From positions 1 to 7,728 of the forward strand of contig JBLKOW010000050.1 in NCBI GenBank assembly GCA_047603135.1: 7,728 nt of DNA, given 5' to 3'. How positions within the stretch are numbered: position 1 is the stretch's first letter; every line of letters starts with the position of its first letter. Positions 1 to 6,457 of the stretch are shown piece by piece. This DNA is from JACJVV01 sp047603135. Lineage in GTDB: Archaea > Nanobdellota > Nanobdellia > Woesearchaeales > JACJVV01. Below the pieces are notes generated by a model. The model saw only the letters and a program-made list of their open reading frames with translations. It made no database searches and was not told the origin of the DNA. A program made the position numbers and the translations under genes.

Positions 1-909
1 ATGAGACGAAAAGTAGTACGTCAAGGAGATAATGCTCTTACTGTAACTCTTCCTGCTCAGTGGACAAAAGAACATAATGTCCGTGCAGGAGATGAAATTG
101 AGATAGTGAAAAAGGGTACAGTTTTAGAGATGTATCCTCTTACACAAAAACGAAATAAAACAACCACTATAACAGTGACTGGAGCAGGAAGTGCAGTAAA
201 ACGTATGGTGACTGCAACTTTTAAGGCAGGATTTGATGAGATAATTATTCGGTTTAGTACAAGTGAGGAACTAGCTGAGATTGAAACTGCTATAGAAAAA
301 GAATTTGTCGGCTTTGAAATTTTAGAAGTACATTCTAACTATATCCATTTGAAAAAGATTGCTAGTATACAAGGAACAGAGTTTGATGCTTTATTTAGAA
401 AGATATGGCAATCATTGCTAACGATTGCTGAAGATACTTCTCAAGAAATAGGTAAAAATAAAGACTCATTAAAATTAATTGCGATGCGCGATAAAAATAT
501 AAATAAATTAACTAATGTTTGTCGACGTGCAATTAATGAACAAACTTTAGGGTCTAGTTATGCATTAGGTCCATTATATTTGATTTGTGAAAGTCTTGAG
601 AAAATAGGAGATGTATATCGCGATATTTGTCTTTTTGATTGTAAAATTGAAAAAGAAATGAAGAAACAATTAAACACAGTAACATTTTTTTTGCGTAAAA
701 CATATGATTTATATTATAATTTTAGTACTACTTCGTATAAAGCATATTGTGAAGAATATCACATAATTAAACATGCACTAAAAAAAATAAGTTTTACGTC
801 CAAGAACAAAGATTATTATATTTTTATAAATCAGATTTTATCACTAACATTTGATTTAAATGGCTCTATTGCAGTGTATCATTTCAACAAAGATACTACT
901 TCCAAGTGA
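1..909 (+). CDS. AbrB-PhoU family archaeal regulator (phosphate-uptake-regulator-like)
   Basis: Two-part protein of 302 residues. Residues 1-45 form a SpoVT/AbrB-like swapped-hairpin DNA-binding domain, seen in the RxGDNALTVTLPAQW pattern followed by VRAGDEIEIV. Residues about 53-118 form an alternating beta/alpha segment. Residues about 125-300 are helical and PhoU-like, with the diagnostic SLEKIGDVYRDIC at 198-210, matching the PhoU LERIGDxxxxI motif. This AbrB plus PhoU architecture is common in Archaea, where such proteins are annotated as phosphate uptake regulators; binding of DNA through the AbrB part is inferred from the family. No Pst transporter or phosphate sensor gene is adjacent, so the phosphate link is not supported by context. 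The start falls on the first base of the window, so its promoter is not visible, but the AbrB hairpin normally begins right at the N-terminus, which supports this start. The next gene follows after 51 bp on the same strand with its own possible TATA element. Confidence 0.85.
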   Translation: MRRKVVRQGDNALTVTLPAQWTKEHNVRAGDEIEIVKKGTVLEMYPLTQKRNKTTTITVTGAGSAVKRMVTATFKAGFDEIIIRFSTSEELAEIETAIEKEFVGFEILEVHSNYIHLKKIASIQGTEFDALFRKIWQSLLTIAEDTSQEIGKNKDSLKLIAMRDKNINKLTNVCRRAINEQTLGSSYALGPLYLICESLEKIGDVYRDICLFDCKIEKEMKKQLNTVTFFLRKTYDLYYNFSTTSYKAYCEEYHIIKHALKKISFTSKNKDYYIFINQILSLTFDLNGSIAVYHFNKDTTSK

Positions 910-923
910 TTAATACCGTAACA

Positions 924-931
924 TTTATAAG
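924..931 (+). promoter_or_regulatory. Possible archaeal TATA element for the kinase-like gene
   Basis: TTTATAAG sits in the 51-bp spacer. Its centre predicts transcription starting near base 954, which would give a leader of about 7 nt before the ATG at 961. The element is weaker than the two other TATA boxes in this window, and read-through from the upstream gene is equally possible. Confidence 0.4.
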
Positions 932-960
932 TGCATACATTTCTAATTCTTTGATGAACT

Positions 961-2541
961 ATGAAAGATGTACATACAGCATTACCTTTGAGTCTTGATG
1001 AGCTTTTAATAGATCGGAGACTGTATGATGTTCATACACCGGAAAAAGTATTCTTACCTCATGATTTTGATGATAATGTAAATTTGTTTAATTTTGATGA
1101 AACTGTAGCGTATAATGACTTATCTAAAAATACGAATACTATTTTTAATGCATCATTTCCGCGATATACTATTCATTTTACTGGTTTAACCCCTCTTGCA
1201 AATGATGATGAGATTTCTCACATATTTACTGAAATACTAAAATCTCTATGGGATGGTGGTGCTATTTCTTCAGAACAGTATAAAGAACTTTTGCGAGAAG
1301 GTACTCATACATATGAACAAGGTGATATGCGTCTTGCGAGTCATTCAGTGTATCGCGCTTCAGTGCGTGATGAATTAACAGGGAAGACAACTGATGTTGC
1401 ATTAAAGTTAGGAGATAGCTCAGATGAGGCACGACAGCTTGAAGTTTGGGCTTCTAATCCCTTAATTAATGTACCTCAAGTTATTTCATCAGGAACATTT
1501 AATGGTACAAATGATACGTATATAATGACAAAATATATTCATGGGACTGACCTTATTGATTTACTTGAAACTAAAAAAGCTATGCCACTTATTTCACAAT
1601 CATTAACACAATTAGTAACTATGCAATCGATGAGTGACCGTTTTGATGTAATCGTACGAGATGATCCTGATCATTTTATTTCATATATGCAATCAACGTT
1701 TTGTGAACAGTTCTTGAAAATTTCAGGGGAGTGGCTAACTGATAAACAAACGCGTCAGTTTACTAAGCTAAGTGAAAAAGCAAGTACTCAATATAGTGTT
1801 ATTGGTTCCCGTATGGCACGACAAGCTGATAAGTATCAAACTGTACATATTGATTATTCTCCTATGAATCTTCGTGAATCAAATGGTACCATATCTATGC
1901 TTGATGCAGGTGTGCGTGAAAAACATTCACCGTATGTTGCGTTTATTAACCTTACTGAATTTGGAAGAAAAAATGTTGATGATAAAGGAAAAAATGCAGA
2001 ATATCTTAATGATGCAGAGAAAGAAAGATTGTTTAAGCAGATGCAGTTAGAACGCGCTTACACTATTACGAATGATGAGAATATTCGCTCGCTTATTGAT
2101 TTATCTGAAGGTATGAAAAATATCTCAGATGAAATGTATCACTCAATACTTACACAAGCCGGAATTAATCATACTGAAGAATTAGTTGAAATGCATTATG
2201 CTGGTGTGCATCGTCATTTAGCTTTGACAGGATATGGTTCTCGTGATATTGCGAATGGTGATAATCCTATAAATGAATTTAATCGTCAGAAATATCATAT
2301 GCGTATAGCTGTTAAACATCTTAAAGAAATTATGCGCTATGATACAACGCTTTCGCGCGTAGAAAGAAAAGAACTTAAACAACTCTATAAAACATTAAAT
2401 GGTATGAATAAAATAATAATGAATCAAAATATACCAGAAAGTGAGCTTAGTGATTTACTTGGCGATGCTATACCTTTCCAAATTAATGATAGGGCTTCTC
2501 AGTATAATGCTTATAGTTTGCAAGATAGATTGGTTGCATAG
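961..2541 (+). CDS. Protein-kinase-like (APH-type fold) protein of unknown function
   Basis: I do not recognise the family by name, but a kinase-like core is visible. SVYRASVRD (129-137) leads into VALKLG (146-151), where K149 fits the ATP-binding beta-3 lysine. E156 or E161 fits the alpha-C glutamate. TYIMTKYIHGTDLIDLL (186-202) resembles a hinge segment. The catalytic loop is H296-I-D298 followed by N303 (HIDYSPMN, matching HxDxxxxN of aminoglycoside or choline kinases). D315 in SMLDAG takes the place of the metal-binding DFG aspartate. All the expected catalytic residues are present, so an active phosphotransferase is plausible; substrate unknown. The N-terminal 120 residues and the stretch after about residue 325 are not recognised, although HRHLALTGYGSRD (417-429) resembles a C-lobe helix of APH-type kinases. 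No signal peptide or membrane segment is seen. A stop codon at 955-957 in frame just upstream makes 961 the first possible ATG. Confidence 0.7.
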   Translation: MKDVHTALPLSLDELLIDRRLYDVHTPEKVFLPHDFDDNVNLFNFDETVAYNDLSKNTNTIFNASFPRYTIHFTGLTPLANDDEISHIFTEILKSLWDGGAISSEQYKELLREGTHTYEQGDMRLASHSVYRASVRDELTGKTTDVALKLGDSSDEARQLEVWASNPLINVPQVISSGTFNGTNDTYIMTKYIHGTDLIDLLETKKAMPLISQSLTQLVTMQSMSDRFDVIVRDDPDHFISYMQSTFCEQFLKISGEWLTDKQTRQFTKLSEKASTQYSVIGSRMARQADKYQTVHIDYSPMNLRESNGTISMLDAGVREKHSPYVAFINLTEFGRKNVDDKGKNAEYLNDAEKERLFKQMQLERAYTITNDENIRSLIDLSEGMKNISDEMYHSILTQAGINHTEELVEMHYAGVHRHLALTGYGSRDIANGDNPINEFNRQKYHMRIAVKHLKEIMRYDTTLSRVERKELKQLYKTLNGMNKIIMNQNIPESELSDLLGDAIPFQINDRASQYNAYSLQDRLVA

Positions 2542-2555
2542 TTTTTATTAAATTT
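2542..2555 (+). terminator. T-rich tract after the kinase-like gene
   Basis: The stop codon is followed at once by a run of five T, then ATTAAATTT. Archaeal intrinsic termination uses T-tracts without needing a hairpin, so this could end the upstream transcript. In such AT-rich DNA the signal is weak. The rest of the 129-bp spacer up to base 2670 shows no further gene. Confidence 0.3.
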
Positions 2556-2633
2556 CTAGCTTAAATTCTTATATTTATTATTATGTTTTGGTATAATTGG
2601 TTGTTACAATTTATTTTCACTATTCTCAAACAT

Positions 2634-2648
2634 GAAAAACTTTATATA
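2634..2648 (+). promoter_or_regulatory. Strong archaeal BRE/TATA promoter for zpr1
   Basis: A purine-rich BRE-like GAAAAAC (2634-2640) is followed by TTTATATA (2641-2648), close to the archaeal consensus. The box is centred 26.5 bp before the ATG at 2671, so transcription should begin at or next to that A, giving a leaderless mRNA. The element lies inside the longer reading frame that opens at 2632 and argues against that upstream start. Confidence 0.75.
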
Positions 2649-2670
2649 CCTCTTTATTGATTCTAGTTGT

Positions 2671-3210
2671 ATGACAAAAAATGTAGATGAGAACGCTCAG
2701 GCGCCTGAAGTGGTGCATAATCAACCTTGTCCTATGTGTCAAAAAAAAACCTTGACATTAATGGAAGCTGAACGTGATGTTGCGTTTTTTGGAAAAGTTT
2801 TCGTATTTTCTATGAATTGTTCTTCATGTCATTTTCATAAGGCAGATGTAGAAACGGAGAAGGGTGGTAAACCAATTAAAGTTACATTTGATATTACTTC
2901 TGAGGAGGACATGAAAGTTCGTGTAATAAAGAGTTCAACAGCAACAATTAAACTTCCACGTATTACAAGTATTGAGCCAGGCCCTGCATCAAATGGGTAT
3001 GTAACTAATATTGAAGGTATTTTTAATCGTGTAAAAAATCAGATCGAGAGTGTTCGTGACACTAGTGACGATAATGATGAGCGTAAGAAAGCAAAGAATT
3101 TGCTTAAAAAATTGCGTAAAATAATGTGGGGAGAGGAGAAATTAACTATTACTCTCGAAGACCCAGAAGGAAATTCTGCTATTGTTTCGGAGAAAGCTGT
3201 TGTTAAGTAA
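2671..3210 (+). CDS. zpr1: ZPR1-type zinc-finger protein (archaeal single-domain form)
   Basis: With the start at 2671 the protein has 179 residues, as expected for archaeal ZPR1, which carries one zinc finger plus one beta-rich domain where eukaryotes carry two sets. The finger is C20-x2-C23 and C50-x2-C53. The family signature follows: a DVAFFGKVFVFSMNCSSC block, then VRVIKSSTATIKLP (83-96), IEPGPASNGYVTNIEGIF (101-118), and near the end LEDPEGNSAIVSE. Eukaryotic ZPR1 binds and helps fold translation factor eEF1A; by analogy the archaeal form may serve aEF1A, but this is inference. A longer frame opens at 2632 and adds 13 residues. I prefer 2671 because a near-consensus BRE/TATA element sits exactly 26.5 bp before it and because the extra residues do not resemble the family. 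The gene converges on the polymerase homologue with 9 bp between stop codons. Confidence 0.9.
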   Translation: MTKNVDENAQAPEVVHNQPCPMCQKKTLTLMEAERDVAFFGKVFVFSMNCSSCHFHKADVETEKGGKPIKVTFDITSEEDMKVRVIKSSTATIKLPRITSIEPGPASNGYVTNIEGIFNRVKNQIESVRDTSDDNDERKKAKNLLKKLRKIMWGEEKLTITLEDPEGNSAIVSEKAVVK

Positions 3211-3213
3211 AGA

Positions 3214-3225
3214 TTTTTGTTATTT
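3214..3225 (+). terminator. T-rich tract after zpr1
   Basis: Five T and then GTTATTT follow the zpr1 stop codon and run into the 3' end of the converging polymerase-like gene. This is a plausible archaeal T-tract terminator for the + strand. No matching T-run is visible on the - strand just beyond the polymerase homologue's stop, so that transcript may extend antisense into zpr1. Confidence 0.3.
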
Positions 3226-5484
3226 CATAAATGCATCCAGATGAACCTGATTCTTTTCGTCTTGTAAGTCTTGCATGGTTATATTTGCTATGTTGAGAAG
3301 TGGTTTTATGGCAGGAAGTAAAATGAATTTAATGTAATAATTTGCATCATATGTTGCTGAGTTTGTTTTAGGGGTTGCTCGATTCATGAATGGTCCTTCA
3401 CCCTCTTCAATAATATAATGAATTTTGTTTCCACGTTCAATCTCATTTCCATTTTCTTCTGCCTGCGTAATAAGGGTTTTTTGTACTGTATTATCAGCAT
3501 AGTCATCTATTCTTTTTGTTAATTTAGTCTGGAGTATTAATTTTTCATTGGTAACTTTGTGTAGAGCGATTTCTAGTATTGCTTCTTTTACTTTATTAAT
3601 TATTTTTTGTTTTGGTGCTTGATTGAGTAATTCTGTGGTTACTTGTGTTAGGATTTCTTGTATATATTTTGGGTATGTCTTTTTAAGTATATTATATTGT
3701 TCAATATTATTATCTGCAGTTAAAAGTGCATACCGTTTTCTTTCTAATTGAGGATCATCACGAGGAAGAAATATCCCGCACGGATATTGTGTGATTAAAT
3801 CGAGATTTTTTGAATCAGGAATATTATCATTTAAACGTTTTTTAAATTCAGGCAATGTACCATCAATACTAATAAAAAGCTCTTCATAATTCCCATATAT
3901 TACAGTATCTGTTTTATTTATTTGTAAAATAAGACAATTAATCTCTTCGCGCGCGTGTGAGTGTACTAAACCTGTCAGTTCATTTGAATGAAGTCTACTA
4001 TAACTACTGGTGATATATTTATATATTCCTTTATGAATTTGAAGAAGAATATTTTTTCTCCGTTCAAGATGAATGCTTGATGTTTTAGTCATTGCGGTTG
4101 TAATTCGCTCAATTCTTCCCGAAGTGTCTTCAATAATTAGTGGAAGAATACCTTCAGATTTTGGTTGCTCACATGAAATTATGTCTGGTGAAATATTATG
4201 TTTCAGTATTATTTGAGGATATAGATGCAATAATGAAAGTTTAACAATATTTTCATAAAGTCCTGGTACTGTGTCCATGATGTTTGGTGTTTGTGGCTGA
4301 TTAGTTTCTTCATTTCGTGGTCGGTTTGGAACAATGTGTCCTTCCTGAATACATCTTTTTATAATAATCCATTCAATGATTGATGTAACTGATAAATTAA
4401 GTAAATCAGCAATTCTAAGTCCAACTAAATTAAATAATTCAAACAATGAGGTGCAGAGTGAACTAAATGCTTGAAAGTTTATTTCGGTTTTTTTCCTAAT
4501 TATATGCATAATTGCTTCATCTTCTGATTCTTCAGTCATGCTTAAAACGTGAGCAGTATTTGTGATGAATGTGTATGCGTCTTTGAGTTCTTTATCAGCA
4601 ATAGAAAGTGAGACGAAGTTATTAATTACGCGTGAGATAAATACTTCATTTATGCCGATTGTTCGAATGCGTCCAGAACTTTTGTTAATAAAAGGTTCAG
4701 TTCCATCAATATTAATATTCATATGGATTTTGTATTTTCGTGCGCGCTCAATTATTTCTTTGAGTCCAAATGATGGTTGTTCAAAGAGGATAACATCAGG
4801 TCGTTTATCAATTACCACACGTTTAAATGTTTGTAATAATTCTTCTTCACTTGAAACAATTTTTGTGCTTTTTGAGGTTGTATGCTTCCAACTAATAGTG
4901 GTTGTTCCACTTGCTGTGGTATAGCTAATGGCTGATAGCGGAGCATTTTCTTCATCTTCCAAATGTGCACAACTAACTGCCATAATACTTGGCTCAGTTG
5001 AGGAAATATTTGTATGTAAAAAGCGTATTAATTGTGTTCCTTTTGTTGGGTCTTCAGATACTTCTGCTTCAAATAGATTGAATGGTACGATTTTTTTGTC
5101 GAAAAGATATCTACGTGTTAGTGATAGATCGTCTTCAAATATTGCTATAGTCATACTCCAAGATGTAATTGTATTACATAGTTCTGCAATATACTCTGGT
5201 TTTTTCACATAAACTTTGATAAGGTCTTGCTGAGTGCAATTAAGTTTTTTTGGTGTTATTTCGGTGCCAGTTACTACTTTTTCATCATTGATGGTGAGTT
5301 TCGCTATTTTTGTTTGTAATTCAACCATACTAATATTATTTCGTGCAAGAATATAGAAGTATGGTCGATAATAGTCTCTCATAGTGAAAATTTGTCCAGA
5401 CTCATTTCTACAAATAAGATGGACATACAGCTTTTCATCTGTGACATACTTTAAGTCGACAAGATATCCTCTAACGCGTTTCAT
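3220..5484 (-). CDS. Catalytically inactivated archaeal family B DNA polymerase homologue with PIP-box
   Basis: The 754 residues match the size and domain order of archaeal PolB. Against the Thermococcus-type sequence as I recall it, Exo I FDIE becomes VSCA (170-173), Exo II NxxxFD becomes QPSFG (236-240), and Exo III YxxxD is lost (about 339-343). YxGG is gone near 398-406. Pol A DFRSLYPS becomes SLLHLYPQ (417-424), Pol B KxxxNSxYG becomes LQIHKGIYK (481-489), and Pol C YADTD becomes YGNYE (530-534). Both metal-binding aspartates of the polymerase site and the exonuclease acids are therefore replaced, so synthesis and proofreading should be absent. Kept are the N-terminal RPYFY (40-44) and RRYL (124-127), KHNISPD (428-434), ERKRY (581-585), the thumb block EEGEGPFMNRA (693-703) with YDANYYI (712-718), and QVHLDAFM (746-753), a PIP-box-like tail. 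Inactivated archaeal PolB paralogues are a described group; whether this belongs to that clade needs a tree. The gene begins 20 bp after radC on the same strand, so co-transcription is likely. A structural or signalling role at DNA and the sliding clamp is inferred. Confidence 0.88.
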   Translation of the reverse strand: MKRVRGYLVDLKYVTDEKLYVHLICRNESGQIFTMRDYYRPYFYILARNNISMVELQTKIAKLTINDEKVVTGTEITPKKLNCTQQDLIKVYVKKPEYIAELCNTITSWSMTIAIFEDDLSLTRRYLFDKKIVPFNLFEAEVSEDPTKGTQLIRFLHTNISSTEPSIMAVSCAHLEDEENAPLSAISYTTASGTTTISWKHTTSKSTKIVSSEEELLQTFKRVVIDKRPDVILFEQPSFGLKEIIERARKYKIHMNINIDGTEPFINKSSGRIRTIGINEVFISRVINNFVSLSIADKELKDAYTFITNTAHVLSMTEESEDEAIMHIIRKKTEINFQAFSSLCTSLFELFNLVGLRIADLLNLSVTSIIEWIIIKRCIQEGHIVPNRPRNEETNQPQTPNIMDTVPGLYENIVKLSLLHLYPQIILKHNISPDIISCEQPKSEGILPLIIEDTSGRIERITTAMTKTSSIHLERRKNILLQIHKGIYKYITSSYSRLHSNELTGLVHSHAREEINCLILQINKTDTVIYGNYEELFISIDGTLPEFKKRLNDNIPDSKNLDLITQYPCGIFLPRDDPQLERKRYALLTADNNIEQYNILKKTYPKYIQEILTQVTTELLNQAPKQKIINKVKEAILEIALHKVTNEKLILQTKLTKRIDDYADNTVQKTLITQAEENGNEIERGNKIHYIIEEGEGPFMNRATPKTNSATYDANYYIKFILLPAIKPLLNIANITMQDLQDEKNQVHLDAFMK

Positions 5485-5504
5485 AGGTCGTATATTATGT
5501 TTAT

Positions 5505-6221
5505 CTATTTAACATTTTTGCTATTGGTGAATGAATAAATGTCTGATGAGGAAAATGCATAATATGACTCTGCACCTATGATAACATGATCAAGTAGTTT
5601 TATGCGTAGAAGTTCACCTATTTTCATTAATTCTTCTGTTATATGAGTATCTTCGGGAGATGGTGTGGGATCGCCAGAGGGATGATTATGAACAGTGATA
5701 ATGCTGTGGGCTGCTTGTCTTATTGCTTCGCGAAAAACCTCACGCGGGTGAACTAATGAAGCATTTAATGTGCCTACAGATATTAACACTTTACCAATTA
5801 CTCTGTTTTTTGTATCAAGAAGTACTGTGTAGAAGTGCTCTTGTTTTTTAGTGCTTAATTCATCAACAAACATTTCAAAGATTTGTTTAGGTTCATGAAT
5901 GATGTGTATATAACCGCCTCGCTTTTCACGGTTATATCTTTTGAATAGTTCACCGAGCGCAACAATTTTATACCCTGTATAAAAGTCTTTTGTAATTTGA
6001 AGTGCTTCTTGAACTGATATTTCACTCAGTGCTGTAAGCTTGATTTCTGATTGTGAACTACTCATTATTCTTTCAAGAAATTGTGGTGGTTCTTTTTTAT
6101 TTTTTATTTGATATTCTTGGTCTTGGTGTAAAACTATTTGTAATAGTTCATCGTTATGCATTGAATGAGCTCCAAATTTTTTTAGTTTTATGAATGGTTG
6201 TGCAGTTTTTGCTATGTGCAT
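5505..6221 (-). CDS. radC: RadC family JAMM/MPN-domain protein
   Basis: 238 residues with the RadC layout. Residues 12-33 (KLKKFGAHSMHNDELLQIVL) match the RadC N-terminal helix region, which supports the start at 6221 over the internal Met21. The helix-hairpin-helix region follows (about 45-95). The JAMM domain (about 105-228) carries the zinc motif H178-N-H180-PSGDPTPS188-P-E-D191, the GTLNASLVHPREVF block (150-163) and LLDHVIIG (209-216). JAMM domains are zinc hydrolases; the biochemical role of RadC is not settled, and the original E. coli radC repair phenotype was traced to recG. Two deviations are visible: the glycine hairpin (usually GIGxAKA) reads ISVQEA at 68-73, and the position that holds Glu in the E. 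coli protein is not acidic, as I also recall for the Bacillus form. RadC is mainly bacterial, so acquisition by transfer is possible. The downstream polymerase homologue starts 20 bp after the TAG stop. Confidence 0.92.
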   Translation of the reverse strand: MHIAKTAQPFIKLKKFGAHSMHNDELLQIVLHQDQEYQIKNKKEPPQFLERIMSSSQSEIKLTALSEISVQEALQITKDFYTGYKIVALGELFKRYNREKRGGYIHIIHEPKQIFEMFVDELSTKKQEHFYTVLLDTKNRVIGKVLISVGTLNASLVHPREVFREAIRQAAHSIITVHNHPSGDPTPSPEDTHITEELMKIGELLRIKLLDHVIIGAESYYAFSSSDIYSFTNSKNVK

Positions 6222-6243
6222 ACTTTTCTTTTATATTTCCTTT

Positions 6244-6251
6244 ATTTATTC
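6244..6251 (-). promoter_or_regulatory. Weak TATA-like element for radC
   Basis: Read on the - strand, GAATAAAT is centred 26.5 bp before the radC start, the spacing also seen for the zpr1 and phr TATA boxes. The match to the TATA consensus is poor and the whole region is A-rich on this strand, so the call rests on position more than sequence. It would drive the radC and polymerase-homologue pair. Confidence 0.3.
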
Positions 6252-6402
6252 TTTATTTGTTGTTTTAACTGTAATTTTTAGGAGAGATGAAATGTTTTTC
6301 ATTTTTTTGAAAGATTTTCAGTATTGATTTTTCAATTGAATATATTTTCTTTTTTCAAAATTATTTTTACTCTACTTTTCTAAATTTCTCAGGGTTTTGG
6401 GT

Positions 6403-6427
6403 CATTACAGAATAATGCTCCATAATG
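6403..6427 (+). promoter_or_regulatory. Candidate operator: three CATTA/TAATG half-sites at 10-bp spacing
   Basis: CATTA at 6403-6407, its inverse TAATG at 6413-6417, and TAATG again at 6423-6427 begin exactly 10 bp apart. The first two form an inverted repeat around a 5-nt spacer. The last two belong to the direct repeat ATAATG-CTCC-ATAATG. The third copy directly abuts the phr TATA box, where a bound regulator would affect TBP/TFB loading. With such short AT-rich motifs, chance is a real alternative. Confidence 0.35.
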
Positions 6428-6435
6428 TATATAAA
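6428..6435 (+). promoter_or_regulatory. Archaeal TATA box of the photolyase gene
   Basis: TATATAAA is centred 26.5 bp before the ATG at 6458, identical to the spacing at zpr1, and predicts a leaderless mRNA. The BRE position (CCATAATG) is less typical than at zpr1. Confidence 0.7.
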
Positions 6436-6457
6436 CAGTATATTATTCTTTTATTGT

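Larger units (their letters stand above)
6222..6457. other. Divergent intergenic region between radC and phr
   Basis: This 236-bp spacer is strongly AT-rich, with T-rich stretches on the + strand. It holds the promoters of both divergent genes, a perfect 10-bp palindrome TTCAATTGAA at 6331-6340, and three evenly spaced short motifs next to the phr TATA box. No coding frame of meaningful length or RNA gene is seen in it. Confidence 0.6.

Noticed and set aside
2632..2670. Thirteen extra N-terminal residues on ZPR1
   Set aside because: The stretch contains the near-consensus promoter of the gene and does not resemble ZPR1; I use 2671.
4562..5212. Two + strand open frames (4562-4924 and 4928-5212)
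   Set aside because: Both lie entirely opposite the polymerase homologue, and their translations are low-complexity, serine- and isoleucine-rich, without family motifs.
3220..5484. Reading the polymerase homologue as a pseudogene
   Set aside because: The frame is unbroken for 754 codons and begins and ends where active PolB do. The PIP-box tail and thumb motifs are kept, which does not fit neutral decay.
6288..6311. Tiny frame in the radC-phr spacer starting at an ATG near 6288
   Set aside because: It is only seven codons long, AT-driven, with no promoter at the right distance.
6331..6340. Perfect palindrome TTCAATTGAA as an operator
   Set aside because: A 10-bp palindrome is expected by chance in such AT-rich DNA, and it lies about 90 bp from either promoter. 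It is noted only within the spacer entry.
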